Positions 23,561 to 36,192 of a stretch of DNA of 64,000 nucleotides are shown here, in pieces. The stretch lies in contig JAJOHG010000046.1 in the NCBI GenBank assembly GCA_021029095.1, forward strand, positions 62,001 to 126,000, given 5' to 3'. The position numbers were made by a program, and so were the translations under genes. Source of the DNA: Phellopilus nigrolimitatus. Its lineage: Eukaryota > Basidiomycota > Agaricomycetes > Hymenochaetales > Hymenochaetaceae. Every line of letters begins with the position of its first letter. Position 1 is the first letter of the stretch. Below the pieces are notes generated by a model. The model was not told where the DNA came from. It made no database searches and saw only the letters and a program-made list of their open reading frames with translations.

Positions 23561-24548
23561 TTACGCAACCTGCGAATAACTCGGGAGCTCCTCCCCGGGC
23601 CCCTCGCCACTGCTCCCCGCCATTCTCCCCACATGTCCATCCACCTGCCATCCCCATTCTCTCGCGGGTAACCATCGGAACAGGTGCGCCTCGTTGTCCC
23701 CGCCAAAATTCACTATAAACCGATTCGCACCTGGCCCGCCCACGCCAATCGCCGCGTACACGTCGTGGCGCGTACGGGGGAGGTATAATCCCCGGAACGC
23801 GTCCGCGAGTCGCTTGCCATTATGCGTGTAGAAGAGGCTCTTTGTTGCAAAACTGTATCCGCAGCCAAACACGTCGCCCGCCGCGAGAGTGCGCAAGCGT
23901 CCATCGTACGGTCTCCCACCACGCGGATCCTCGAAGAATTTCTGCATGTCGTCCAGGTGGAGCCCCGCACTCAGCCGGTTCCATCCGGGGAAGCGATATT
24001 CGGGGTAAGGGAGGCAGCTTGTGCCTGTAACATGCCGAGAGAGGCTAGTAATTAGACATGGAGGGCTAACCAGCTGTAGTTGGCCGGGAGTACGCACCGA
24101 TGGCGATAACGCCGTCCATCTTCAAAACCGTAACTTCATAATATATGCCCTCCTTGCCCTGGACATCGTACAGCCCCGCCATGATTGGGTAGTTGCTGAA
24201 AATACAGGCGTCGCCACAGCCCGGCTCTGTCGCGACCTCGACGACCTTCGGGGCTCCCTTCGCATCGCTCTGCACGTCCCTGATCGTGCCCCGGAAACGC
24301 GAAAGGCTCGGCGCGACGAGTCCCCATGCCTTGCAGCCCTCTGCGCGGATGCGGTCGACGTCGGATGAAGCAAGAAGCCTGGGCGCGTCCAGCGGGTGTT
24401 CCGCGCAGAATGCCTCGGCCTTCTCAAATTCATCTTCCGGAGCCTCATTCAAGAGCCCAAAAGTACGCGAGCGCTCGACTGCAGGTGTCCAGGCAGGCGG
24501 TTCGTCGGAACTAGTTTGGGGGCGAAGATGTTTTGAGAACCAACCCAT
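23561..24548 (-). CDS. SPRY-domain protein
   Basis: Two exons (24548-24098 and 24024-23561) join in frame (VIAIG|TSCLPY) to 304 residues. The SPRY domain spans about residues 100-270: GIYYEVTVLKMDGVIAIG, FPGW, SAGLHLDDMQ, AGDVFGCGYSF, LFYTHNGKRL and YAAIGVGGPG. The N-terminal 100 residues are charged and unrecognised. The fungal SPRY proteins EAR1/SSH4 act as Rsp5 adaptors but carry a membrane helix and PY motifs, which I do not see, so that role is not claimed. I chose MGWFSKHLRP as the start; an ATG 18 codons upstream is possible. Confidence 0.82.
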
Positions 24549-24735
24549 GTCAGTGCCTGTTACTAAGTCGACGTCGATAGAGCCACGGCAGCGCCAGTCC
24601 AAGGCTTATTATACGACGGCTGCATTTGATTGTTTATAGCTGTTCAGTCGAGGAAACTAAACAATTGATAGGCATATCGCCTTCAAGAGATCCAGCCGAG
24701 ATTGTAGTCCGAGAGAGCTCAATTAGCTTCTAATG

Positions 24736-24830
24736 AGAGTGTACAAATACGTACTATAACTTGTATACTTCTTTTACAAAGTGTACAAAAAGTGTACAAG
24801 CGGATTGTACACTTTTGTGTACACATACAG
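24736..24830 (+). promoter_or_regulatory. repeated GTGTACA motifs upstream of GDA1
   Basis: Within 95 bp GTGTACA or its complement TGTACAC occurs five times (about 24739, 24781, 24792, 24806 and 24817), partly as an inverted arrangement around TTGTACACTTTTGTGTACAC. The cluster lies 125-215 bp upstream of the GDA1 start codon, where transcription-factor sites are expected. A regulatory role is inferred. Confidence 0.5.
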
Positions 24831-24953
24831 CTTAGCAAGCGTTGCCATCTCAAGTGATCTCACTTCTCGCTCACTCCAACTCTCACTCCAACTCTCACCT
24901 GGTCGGTCTTCAGCTGGTGACTCCAGGCGCATGTTGCTGGCCGTTCCCGTTCT

Positions 24954-26821
24954 ATGAGCATCGGCGCGCCCTTTCGCAGAAAATCTTTCGGACGCGACTC
25001 TGACGAATTCCAACGCAGGTCTTCATCTCCTTCAGCCTCGCTTAACCCTGAAACAAACCCTTCCAAGATGAGCAGCAGCGTCCTCCCGCGAGTGAACGGG
25101 TACAAGCGTGTCGACTCCGATAACGAGCGGGCCCCGCGCTTGCGATTCGGGTGGAAGAAGTTCACGATCGCGGCGGTGGCCATCATCGGGCTCGTCTGGA
25201 TCTTTGGCCCGAGGGAGAGGAGAGACACCGTGATTGATAGCGTAACACCACCATGTGAGTCCCATTTTTCTGGACAGCGTACAGACTTATTTCTAACAAA
25301 TGGACAGCATGGGGTAAACCTACGAGGCCTCCCAGCAACCTCCCGCCCCCGGAGGACTTGGACGTCGACAAACCCGCCAAAACGACTCCCGTGTCCCCAC
25401 ACTCGCCCGCCGAAGACCCCGACCCACTGAAAACGGTGCATTGTCTCCACCCATACAAGGCCGACACGCCGCTCGTGCAATATGCACTCATGATAGACGC
25501 TGGTTCCACTGGTTCGCGCATCCACATCTACAAGTTCCACAACTGTGGGCCGTCGCCCGCATACGAGTATGAGGTCTTCAAGATGACGCAGCCCGGTCTG
25601 AGCTCGTTCAAAGGCAACCCCTCCGGCGCCGCCGAGAGTCTCAACACCCTGCTCGACACTGCTGTCGACGTCGTTCCCAGCGCGCTCTGGCGATGCACGC
25701 CCGTCGCTGTCAAGGCAACCGCAGGCTTGCGCCTCCTCGGCGCCTCGCAGAGCGGAGAGATTCTCGATGCCGTGCGTCACCACCTGCAGGAGAAGTACCC
25801 GTTCTCGGTCGTCGAGAGGGACGGCATCGTCATCATGGACGGCAGCGACGAAGGCGTGTACGCGTGGATCACCGCGAACTACCTTCTCAACACCATCCGC
25901 GCGGACTCGCCGAAGGACAGTCACTCGTACGCCGTGCTCGACCTCGGCGGAGCGTCCACCCAGATCGTCTTTGAACCGAGCTTCTCGGAGGACTCCCTGT
26001 TCGTCGACGGAGACCACAAGTACGAACTCCAGTTCGGAGGGAAGACGCACGTGCTGTACCAGCACTCGTATCTAGGGTATGGACTGATGCGGGCGCGCTT
26101 GAGCGTTCACAGACTCGTTGAGTTCATGGCGACGTACAGCCGTGCGGCCTCGATCGAGTCGCCTCACCCCGAGGACCAAATCACGAATCCTTGCCTGTGG
26201 AAAGGGTCCTCTAAGCGTATAGAGCTAGAGGCCACTCTTCCTGGCGAGTCAATGCGCAACGTGACGATGACTGGAAAGGACGTCGGCTCGTTCGAGGCGT
26301 GCAACCGCATTGCCGAGCTCGTCATGGCCAAAGACGCGTGAGTCCGATTTTTTCGAAATCTTTTTTCTCTAAAACCTACCTGTGCATTTAGCATCTGTCA
26401 AGTGCAGCCATGCTCTTTCAACGGCGTCTACCAGCCGTCCATCCTCGAGACCTTCGCACAGGGGAACGTCCTGCTCCTCTCCTACTTCTACGACCGCCTC
26501 GCGCCGTTCTACCCGGCCGACAGCGCGCGCCCGGCGCTCAACGTCGCATCCCTCGCGGTGCTCGCGCGCGACGTCTGCGCGGGGCCCGCCGCGTGGGCGA
26601 AGGCGGCGTGGGGTGCGGACCCCGCACTGCGCGAGGAGCTCGAGGGCCGCCCGGAGTGGTGCCTCGACCTCACGTTCATGCACGCGCTGCTGCGTCTCGG
26701 CTACGAGTTCGACGCGGCGCGGCCTGTGCGCATCGAGAAGCAGATCGAGGGCACGGAGCTCGGGTGGTGCCTGGGCGCGACGATCGCGATCGTGGGCGGT
26801 GAGCTGACGTGCAGAGTATGA
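24954..26821 (+). CDS. gda1: guanosine-diphosphatase / apyrase (GDA1-CD39 family)
   Basis: Three exons (24954-25254, 25308-26337, 26392-26821) give 586 residues. A short cytosolic N-terminus and one membrane helix (FTIAAVAIIGLVWIFG) make it a type II Golgi protein. All apyrase conserved regions are visible: MIDAGSTGSRIHIYKF, KATAGLRLLG, MDGSDEGVYAWITANYLL, LDLGGASTQIVF and LGWCLGATIAIVGG. GDA1 hydrolyses GDP to GMP in the Golgi lumen, which drives GDP-sugar import for mannosylation. The C-terminal exon is very GC-rich. Its 3' half was duplicated in inverted form at 59.68-60.31 kb. Confidence 0.93.
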
Positions 26822-27545
26822 GCGAGCTCTGTACTGTGTTATTTGTAAATAGACATTTATTGCTCGTACGGACCAAGATATGAATACACCGTTAGATCTT
26901 CAATGGAGTTCGAGGACGTCTGAGACACGGTAGAATGCGCTATCGAACTGGCTCTTTGAAAAGTGTGTATTTTGCAAGACTTGTTGAAGTCAAGATCAAG
27001 TTACCACATTTTTGTCCTCTTCCGAATGCTGATCCTCCTTTCCTCTGGTCCGCTTTCCCCTCGCAATATTCCCCTTATATCGCGAAGCCTTCCTCCGATT
27101 TCCGTTGTCGCGAGAGCGATGAAAACCAGCTTCCTTTCAATTTACAATTTTCGGAATCGCCTTTCTGTAACGATCTTGAGACAGAGACAGCTATTTATGG
27201 CGTAGTCGAGCAGATCGCGTTCGATGCTCCATCGTTTGACGCTCACCCATTGTGGCTTGACATATTTCCTAATATATTCGAATCTGCTGAGCGCTACTCG
27301 CAATTTGAAGCCAAGCTTTCTGATTTATAAATATGCGTTTATTATAATTATTATATATCATGTGTCCAGCACCGCGGTCGTACAGAAATAAATACATATA
27401 TAAGGAGGAGAAAAATATTATAAGATGCAGGCATGTATTTAGAGTGCATGAAATCGGATCCAGAGTGCTGCATGGTAAAATCCGAAGTAAATAGGTCGTG
27501 GTACTAACCATCTATCGTATTAGGTCAATCGTCTCTAACTGAGGC
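26822..27545. repeat. duplicated intergenic block between GDA1 and FunK1 A3
   Basis: No gene. The block reappears inverted at about 58.97-59.67 kb next to FunK1 A5 and the broken GDA1 copy; its FunK1-proximal part also lies at 39.94-40.26 kb behind A4. Shared marks include GATCGCGTTCGATGCTCCAT and CCTAATATATTCGAATCTGC. It holds the 3' ends of two convergent transcripts. Confidence 0.75.
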
Positions 27546-30277
27546 TTACTCCTGCTTCCGGCGCTTCATTTCCGCCTTGCCTTCGGAATCGCCGGGGCCC
27601 AAGCTCCTTTTCGAGCCTGCGGATGTCGAATATCGCGAAAATAGCGAGTGGTTGCTGCTCGGGCCCTCTTTCCGGGCTCTTACAGCACCAATGTCAAGTG
27701 CCTTGTCACGCATCTCATTTTCGGTACCCCAGTAATCGTCCTTTTCATCTGGAACTGTAAACTGTTCCCCGATACCGTCTCCTTCTCCGTCCCTGGCGTA
27801 AAAGCTTCTCCTCGAACTTCCGGACGTTGCATTTACGCGCGCAAAGAAGCGGCTGCTGAGCGTGACATGTCCCACGGCGTTCTCTACGCGCACTTCGCGC
27901 TCCTTGCCGAGGGATTTGATGGATCGGCCTCCTTTGTCTCCGCTGTCCGTAGAGTCGATACCTTCTCCATCCCCATCCGCATTTGCGTCTTTGTTTTCGT
28001 CTTTGTTTTCGTCTCCGTCTTCGTCCTCCTTTAGAATGGTTTCTTCCTTCTCGCCGTCTACTGGCAGTGTATCATCTCCGACGTTGTTATATTTGACTCT
28101 GGAGGCTGCGTTCTGAGGGTGACCATCGAGATACGCATTCGGAGTGCGCTTTAGCCCGGGAGGGGGGGTCTCAGGTTTGTCCTTGCCCTTGCTGCTCAGA
28201 TCCTTCAAGGTCTTATCTAGAACTTCATTGATTTCAGCGAAAACCTCATCCCGCTTTCGTTTTGAAAGAGGGATCGTATTTTTTACTAAAGAGAGAAAAA
28301 TTTCGTTCCTGTCCTTCGGAGGCTTCTTCATTTCATCATCAACCATATTCAATACCTTCTCAAGCATTTCGGGGTCGCTTCCCGGAACCGGGAAAAGAAT
28401 ATCACGAATAGACGAGAGGCATTGTTTCAAATCTGCAAAGTATGGCGCGATCTTGTTGAGGACGAGTTCTTCGAAGTAAGGTTTGTTCCCCATGACGCCC
28501 AGCTTCATTGGCCAAATGTGCTCAAGGCTAGCGTTAGGAACATCCAAACCAGCCCATTTCGTAACTTCCGTGTCTTCGAGGTCGAAATTGTCCGAATCCC
28601 GCTTCTTGTTGTACGGTCCTTCAAGCACAGTGCAAAGCCAGCAGAGAACGTAGAAGACAGACTCCATGTCGTGATAGTATGCGTGAGGGAACATGGGCTT
28701 TCCGTCTTTGTAGGATCGCAGCAGCTCAATGGCCATGAATGGCAAAGTACCCTGAATTCCAGATTTTATGAGCTAATAGGATGGTGAATACAAAACTAGA
28801 GCGTACCGCGCGTTTCCCCTTCGCATGTTCGAGCATCTGCTCTGTCATGTCAATAGCTTGGTCGAAGTCGATCAGGAAAGCCTTTCGAAAGGGGCCTCCG
28901 CTCTTGTCCTTTGCAAGAATGATATTTCCAAGGCTGATGTCTTGGTGTAAAATGCCTTCTTCCGCGAGACTCTTTATGGCTAAGGGGAACAGCTGCATTG
29001 AGTACATATATATGTAAACAATAAAACAACAACTTACTCTGGAAGATAGTCTTGATAGCTAACACTAGCTCATAGAGACAGCTGAAATTCTCTAAAAGCT
29101 TCCCGAAGGGCTCGATGACTGCGCGATGATGCTCGCGAGTCTTTGTCTTCTCATTCGCTTTCGTCCATTTGTTCTCGAGGACAGTACTTACGTCTTTTAG
29201 GAGTTGATGATCGTGGAGGAAAGCCCTATCGGTCGCTGTAGTATCCTTCGTGCCATGTATCTTTACACATTCTTGTGCGATCATAGTAGGGACACCATCT
29301 ACCTCTTTGAGGCGCTTTAGCATGTCGTATTCAGAAACTCGACAAGAGCCCGAGTCGTCGACCCAAGAATCCTTGATGACATATTCCTTATTGTCATGCA
29401 CGGCGAGGAAGCAGACCGTTCCTCTTCCGCGAACGCACGACTCGACGTAGATTTCCCTCACGATTTCATACTTGATGCCGGCTACTGTTATGAATCGTTT
29501 CCCTCCCTCGTACACGATCGAAGGATCCAAGCCTAGGTCGGTGTCATCAGCAAGAAAGAACCCGAGAACCGCACGAAGGAACTTCTCAGGCTCCGTATGT
29601 ATGTTGAAGCTCTCGGAAGAAATCACACCCGATCTGTCGAAAACGTGGAAGGTCGCGTAATCATTCAGTATTGTCATCCCAAGAACGAAGCGGCGGTTCG
29701 ACTGGGAGGTGAAAATCCGGTATGCAGATTGCAAGAGCCGCTGGAAAACTTTCTTACGCGGCCCTAGCTTGGATGCATCCGTGTCCTTCAAACTCTTCAA
29801 CTCCCAAGTGCTACGTATCTGACTCCAGGCAGCTTCTTCTTGCTTTGCATCGTTACGATCGAGGAGAACCATGTCCAGTTTGCATGGGGATGACGAAGAT
29901 GCTGCACCAGCTGAAGCAAAGCTGGTGATGCGAGCATCGAACGCACGAGGTTTGTCGCGCCTCAAATTGGGAAACATCTCCTCGATTCTGCATATCATCG
30001 TATTCACGTAGTGCGTGACCCTTTCTTCGTGGCTTTTGGCGGAGTCGATAAGCCAATTTGACCACGATCCAGACTCAGCACATTCAGGGCGTTTTTCGTC
30101 TGGGAGATAACTGCCAATCTTTGCTCCCATATTCTTTAGTCCCGCAAAGATGGCGGAAATATCAACATGGTGCCCTACACCACGTGCGAGCACGGCATCG
30201 GAGAATTTACTCTCAAGAAGTCCAGGAACATCCTCGAGTCTAGAGTTTTCGACCTCATTGAATAATGTGGCGCCCAT
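27546..30277 (-). CDS. FunK1 fungal-type protein kinase, copy A3
   Basis: Three exons (30277-29038, 28979-28807, 28751-27546) read cleanly to 872 residues from MGATLFNEV. Kinase marks: FDRSGVISSESFNIH, YVIKDSW, SEYDML, LHQDISLGN (Gln for the HRD Arg), LIDFDQA, GTLPFMAIELL and HDMESVFYVLCW. The tail has an acidic DEDGDENKDENKDANADGDG run and ends in a basic cluster (MKRRKQE) that could be a nuclear signal. The 5' leader exons known from copy A5 are present upstream but out of frame (lesions near 30.30-30.47 kb), so MGATL is taken as the start. Tail-to-tail with GDA1; the shared FunK1 promoter module lies at 30.77-30.97 kb. Function unknown. Confidence 0.85.
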
Positions 30278-30764
30278 GTCGTTGTAGGTCTGAGGCTGGC
30301 GCAGGGGCTGATCCGAGGCCGAGTGCCAAAGTGGTCCACTTATTTCGTTGGTCGATGGCCGTGCCTGGATATTTTCTACAAGTAAAAACGCACGGTTCAA
30401 CGATATAGGTAAGGTGCTGCGTTACTAGAGAAGCGGGCGCCGTCTTCGTCGATCAAAGACGAAGCTTAGTTGTTCTCTGTGAAGATAAGTATTGGAATAT
30501 GGTACACAGGCAACACAGGCGTAACGGGGCGTTTCTATGAGTTCTCTTCGATAGAGGCTTCGAGTGTTAATCGACGGCAGGAAGTTCCCTATGGTTAGAG
30601 TACTCGTTTAGTTTACAGGCGGGATTCCAGAGAGGGGACTGAGAGACTCACGCAAAAGGGACTTTATTCAGACAGGACAAGACAATCGTTGATTCAAGTT
30701 TGTTAGCACTGGGTGAAAGAGGGAGCGGGAGGTGGCTTATATTTTATTCAATGTTTTTAAGCTG

Positions 30765-30975
30765 CGCCAAGCGAGCCCACAAAGAGTCCTGTGGCTGGCA
30801 AGCTTCATGTTGCGTGGCTGTCGTGAAGTTCGAAAAAGGCAGGTAAGTCACATTCATTTCCTGCGTCTGTCACTATCGCGTGGCACCGGATCAGGAAAGT
30901 CATTGCCGCGGCCCGACGGCAGCTGCCGAATCAAGTCACAACCGCCGCTGTGGTACTTTATTCGCTCTTCTCACC
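30765..30975 (-). promoter_or_regulatory. shared FunK1 upstream module (copy A3)
   Basis: On the minus strand: TTCCTGATCCGGTGCCACGC, GTGAC, a relic of ATGGATGTCAC, TTTTTCGAACTTC, CAGCCACAGGACTCTTTGTG and a TATA-like CTTAAAAAC, in the same order as in front of A1, A4 and A5. It also forms the divergent intergenic space with the 31.6-kb plus-strand gene. Confidence 0.55.
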
Positions 30976-31505
30976 GTGTACATCGTGCTTGGTCTTCGGC
31001 TCAACAACGTCAAGGCAATCCCCCGGGACCCGCAAAATGCAGTCGTATTTATCTACCTTCCTCGGGCGAACGCTGTTTGCACACAGCCAGTCGGCGACGT
31101 GAAGTCGTGTGTTCAAGTTTTCCAAAGTGAAAATCCCAACTCTATAACAAATTGTTCTCGACCAACCTCAGATGGAACGGTTCTAACTACAAGAATTCGA
31201 CTTTGGGGCGCAGGAGAAGGACTTTGAAGAAAAATGTAGGATTTTTGTTGGCTGTCTTCTTTCGCACTTGCATATGCAAAATGCCGCTACCGATCCCAAT
31301 GTGCTTCATGCGACTTGGCGATACCGAAGTTCTGTATGTCTACTGCTTGAAGACTAAACGAGATCTGACCTGCGAATGCTTGCGTCACGGGAGACGTCAT
31401 ACATGTCATCGAGTGGAAGAAGTCTGTCCAAAACAGGCAAATTCCCGCCACCGACGCGTCTTGTTGCGCTTCCGAGAGCGCGTTCCTGACATAATTCTCG
31501 CTGCA

Positions 31506-31513
31506 TATAAATA
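31506..31513 (+). promoter_or_regulatory. TATA box of the 31.6-kb gene
   Basis: TATAAATA lies about 110 bp upstream of the ATG at 31625 and is followed by C/T-rich sequence typical of fungal start sites. Confidence 0.55.
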
Positions 31514-31624
31514 CCTGCCTGCCACTCCCGTCTCCCTCATTCGTTTCTTGACCTCGTTCCCCCATCTCCCCCAGCAGCAGAAGCACTCTCCACTCGAAGC
31601 ACTCTCAACAGCAACCCGGGAAAC

Positions 31625-34600
31625 ATGGTGTTCCTCCGGGGATTCGCCCCGACTCTCTCCCTCGTCCTGTCCCTCGTTCCCCCCGTCAACGACGACCGCG
31701 CCCTCCACGTCCGCCAGCCCGGCTATGTGGACAAGTATGACTTCAACACCTCGTACTCGTTTGCACAGACCTTGTACGGTGCGCAGTCGTTCAAGAGCGA
31801 CCCGATGCTAGACCTTGCCACCCAGTCAGTCAACGCGGACTTCCTCTCCACGCTGTTCCAGTGCGGCGGCGAGGACCTTGCCATCTCCCTCGGATCCACC
31901 CCTGCACCGTCTTCGACATTCGTATTGGACTACTCACCTAGGCACCCGGAATACACGCCGTACGACGATATTGGACAGGCCTTTGCCACCCCCGCATGCT
32001 TCTCGTCACCACCCGTCATCGAGCTCCTCGAGCTTCCGGAATCAGTCGACGAACACTTCGCACACGGTAATTACACATCTATCACGGTCTCTGACGACGC
32101 TGGCATGGGTATACCCGCCGGGGTTGCGGACGTTGAGAAGGCGTATGCCGCTTATGTCGAGCAACCCATGGCGCTTACCGATGCCACGCTGTCCGATGCT
32201 ACACCGTCCGACACCACGCCGTCCGATGCCACACTGTCGACTCCAACGCTTGCTGCGGACATTGTCGCACACACGGGAAATGCCACCGAGGACGCCGACG
32301 CAGAGCTGGTCTTTAAGGCCGCCAACGTCGAGCCGTCCATCGAAATCACAGGCGCGGACTCAATGTTCGCGCCTCCGATGCGATCGCAGTCACTCGCCTC
32401 AGGGGTCAGAGAAATTATTAATGAATTTTCTGCAATTGGAGTACACCTTGTGACTATCGTGCGTCTGCTCCATTTCGTGCTACCATGATCTGTTAACATA
32501 CCCGCTGCGGTGATAGGCTTTAAAAACCTTCAAGCTCGCTATTGTCATCGGAAAGCACGTTTATTATCGGTTTGGATCAATCGCACACTATGTCTACGAC
32601 GCAGCTGTTGTACGCCATGTGAGCTATTCAAATGCGCTTTATTTATTGTATTCGACGGCTCACGCTTTCGTTTGCGATAGGTCTCTTCTCTGGCAACCAT
32701 GACTTATGAGACTATGCTGGCCTCGCTCTGTATCATTGTACGTGTTCTCTTCTTTAGATAGTCTAATGTCCGCTCACATGACCGGACTTCTTAGGCAGCA
32801 TTCGCTATATTAATGTATGGTGCCTTACTATACCAGAAAGACTTTCTCGAAGACATGTCAATCGCCCGCGCCGAAATGGTTGCCAACGCGTCCTCTCGTA
32901 TCATGACATCAAGAGAATCTGAAGACGAGATCGACACTTCATACTCGGAGAGGCTTACCGATGCCACGCCGTCCGATGCCACACCGTTCGATACCACGCC
33001 GTCGATCCTAACACTTGCTGCAGACATTATCGCACACGCGGGAAATGCCACCGAGGACGCCGACGCAGAGCTGGTCTTTAAGGCCGCCAACGTCGAGCCG
33101 TCCATCGAAATCACAGGCGCGGACTCAATGTTCGCGCCTCCGATGCGATCGCAGTCACTTAGTCCAAAATTGAGGGAAATCGTCGAGGGATTTGCTGTTA
33201 TTGGAGTGTCTCTTAGTGCGATTTTGGTTTCTTTTGGAGTCGTCGTGAGTTTACAACCGGCTCGCATCTCTACGGCCTGCTGACGTTCATGCCACAATTG
33301 CAGGTTTCGAAATTTACATTGCGGCTCAAGTTCTTAATCGTTTCAACATTCAGTTCGCTCTTTCAATACGTAGCCTTTATCTACAAGGTGCGTTAATGAG
33401 CAATGCGCCCTTTTGAATGCAGCTCTGATATCGTCCATGTACTAGATCGTCAGGTGTGTTCTAATGATGCGTAAAGGCGAGACATACGCAGTGTTTTGCT
33501 TCGTCTTGGTAAGCACTCTCTTCATGCAGTAATAGCATCCGCTTATCTATGGGTCTTTATTAGGGTATAGGCACTTTCAATAGTCTCGTCGAGGATGTCG
33601 CTGTCTATCTTGGTTCTCGAGAGACCGAAGAGACTGCAGAAGTGTTCGAATTTGAGAATTCGGATGCGGAAATGGAAGATGACGTTCCTATTATGGTGAA
33701 GAACGACTCGATCGACGGTGGCATTCTGGTAAGCTTTGTGTGAACGTTTCAGTCTGCTTTGCTTACACTTTTTTCAGGCACTTGTTGCTACTGAGATTAC
33801 TGTCGACGACGCCATCTTGCTTACTTCTCTTCCAACCTCTGCTTCGGGTGACGAGGACGCGAACATAACGGAGATGTCGTTGTCGAGTAACGTCGTCTCT
33901 GCGCCGGAGGCATCTGCTGATGACGCTGCTACGACTGTCGTATCTGAGGTCGTGTTCACGTACGAGAAAGCGGACCAGAAGGAGGCGGAGATGGGATCGT
34001 CAACTGGTTATAACGTCGAAGTCGAAGGCTCAGAACTCATCGACGCGGTCGACGCCGAGTCCTTACTCAGCTTTGGATCTTCAGCAACGCTCTGCGACGA
34101 CGCTCTATCTGCAATGGTTGACCTGGCTCCTGGTTCTTCGATCGAGGAAGGCGCGCACGCTGCGGACTTCCGATCTGATGATACCCTTCAGCTTATGGAC
34201 GCAATCGAGAGCGCTGAAAACCTGAAGAACTCGGACGTCAAAGACGAAGACGCGGGACTCGTCAACATTGACAATTTGCTCGGTGAGACATCTTCGGCAG
34301 TGCTCTCGGACGATGCGCTGTCTGCAGCGGGTGACTCGTCTTCTGGTTCTTCGAGTGAGGAAGGCACGCATGCTGCCGACTCTGGACATGGTACCTCCGA
34401 GCTCATGGTCATGCTCGAGAGCACTGAATCCCTGGAAGGCTCGTGTGAAATCGGCTCTATGGAAAGCGTCATTTCGGACTCCATTGACTCGGAGGTTTCA
34501 GCCACTTCCTTGGAATCGTCGGCGAACGAAGAAGGAAAGGTCGTCGATCTCGAGGACGCCTCGACCCTCCTAGTTGCCCCGTCGCTTGAGAACGCGATCA

Positions 34601-35403
34601 TCATGGACTCGACACTTTGTGATGCAGACTCGTCTACTTCTACTTCTGATACCTGCGTTAACTCGTTTTCGTCTCCTGAAAATGCCGCGGGAACGTTGCC
34701 GTCTGAGCCATCGGCTACTCTGGTTCCTGCCGAAATGCATTCTGCTTCGTCTCCTACGGCCGATGTGGCACCTGAAGTCGCGAAAAAGCAAGTTGCTTGG
34801 GTCAAGAGACCTGCCAACCGGCGAGGAGGCGGAGGACCTGCTCGGAAACGTGCTCAGGAGCAACGCGTTGCGATATTCAAGGACATGCCTTTCTGGGATG
34901 ATGCGGACGATGCCTCTTCGGCCTCAACCCCTGATAATGTTGCGCCCTCGGCCTCTTCAGCTTCAACCTCTGATGTTGTCGCTTCTTCCGAGCCCTCGAT
35001 GTCTCCTAGGATTTCTTCGGCGCCGATCTCTGATAATGCCGCGCCCTCCGAACCCTCTATGCCCGCTAGGGTTTCTTCGGCTTCGACCCCTGATGATGCG
35101 TCCTCTGAGTCTTCTGTGTCCCCTAAGATGTCTGTGTCTACCGCTAGAGCTTCCCTGGCCGACGCTGCCACCGGAAGGGAGCGACGTGTTTCTGATAAAT
35201 GTGACGGACGTAGTGGCGACAATGTTCTGTGCCCACGCCCCAACTCGAATGACCGTGGACCTTCTGGAAGCGAAACCTCGAGTGATAGTCGACGCTGCGA
35301 GGACCACAACCGTGGTGAACGTCGAGACAGCGGCTCGTCCAGTGATTATAGTCGCTACGATGACCGCAACCCCGCTGAACGTCATGGCCAAAATGCTTTA
35401 TGA
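31625..35403 (+). CDS. unrecognised 8-exon membrane protein with long acidic Ser-rich tail
   Basis: Eight exons join in one frame, every intron phase 0: 31625-32458, 32517-32618, 32681-32737, 32795-33244, 33304-33387, 33446-33508, 33564-33728, 33778-35403 (about 1125 residues). The N-terminus has a hydrophobic stretch (GFAPTLSLVLSLV). A segment with TLSDATPSDTTPSDAT-type repeats and ADSMFAPPMRSQSL occurs in exon 1 and again in exon 4, each followed by a REI..(I/V)...F..IGV hydrophobic helix. Other helices: LASLCIIAAFAILMYGALLY, FLIVSTFSSLFQYVAFIY and YAVFCFVLGIG. The last ~540 residues are an acidic, Ser/Ala-rich, probably disordered tail that turns basic at the end (RRGGGGPARKRAQEQR and an Arg/Asp/Ser region). 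I do not recognise the family. It could instead be two adjacent related genes, but the phases favour one. Confidence 0.65.
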
Positions 35404-36192
35404 GATGATCTCCGTGACAACGGTGCGCGTCGTGAACCTCAAAGCTAGGATGAATGGCTTGGAGGACGTTCTGATTCGCAAGGTGACAGTGCGTAGGGTG
35501 GCCACTGGAAAAGGGGTGGTCAGTAATGGTGGACAACGCGCCAATGGGGAGCGATATCAAGGACCGTCAAGGAGTATTATCTTTTTCAACTTGTTTTTTC
35601 TCCGGATCTATGATTGCGACTGCACACTTGTTTATGACTCTGACCGAGGCTGGACCGATTCGTATCATTATTTCTTTTTTTGATTTGTACTATCGAGAAC
35701 TCTTTGTATTCCATTATACTCGATTCCAACATGTATCTATTGCTATTGATTGTAATACGATTTATCCTTTTTATGTGTTCTCTACATTTTCCAAGCTCTT
35801 CTGAAGAAGATTGAAGCACTCGAGAAATCAACATTTGGAAGTGCGCTGTTGACGCGTATGTCTCCCGCAAGTAGTAATTGAACAATGTCCGGCGTATAAT
35901 AATGTTTGCCACCATGGCCTGGGAGACTCAGTTTCGTCTGACGTACAAAGACATATGCTGGATAAATCATTAGTACGCCAAAATTGGTTTGTCGTTTATC
36001 CCTCATCTTTTCCTGTTATAAGTAAGGCAGGACAGCTGTCATGCTTTATCACCCTCTTTAAATCCATTATTGGTTATTTTATTGGTTATTTTATTTTATT
36101 TGGGAAATTCCGCCCCTTTGCTGATGATCTGCAGTCTATCTATTCTGAGGCATCACCGTAGTAAAGCGTAGCGAACACCCACACTGAGTCTA
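35404..36192. other. intergenic, no gene seen
   Basis: Just after the stop of the 31.6-kb gene the sequence still shows the composition of its Arg/Asp-rich tail for about 60 bases, so the stop may be recent. The rest is AT-rich 3' flank; no supported gene. Confidence 0.4.

Noticed and set aside
24860..26065. 401-codon antisense frame over GDA1
   Set aside because: Opposes a clear apyrase gene with all conserved regions; the open frame follows from high GC at third positions.
29038..30400. FunK1 A3 start 41 codons upstream of MGATL (MNRAFLLVEN)
   Set aside because: That stretch is a frame-shifted relic of the 5' exons seen intact in A5; its residues do not match the family there.
34188..34817. 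Antisense open frame of 209 codons across the same exon
   Set aside because: Mirror of the acidic Ser-rich coding frame; low complexity, no independent evidence.
34574..35683. Long second frame (about 369 codons) overlapping the tail of the 31.6-kb gene
   Set aside because: It is the +1 shadow of a Ser/Asp/Ala-rich region with biased codons; Leu/Arg-rich with no family signature. The other frame fits the exon chain.
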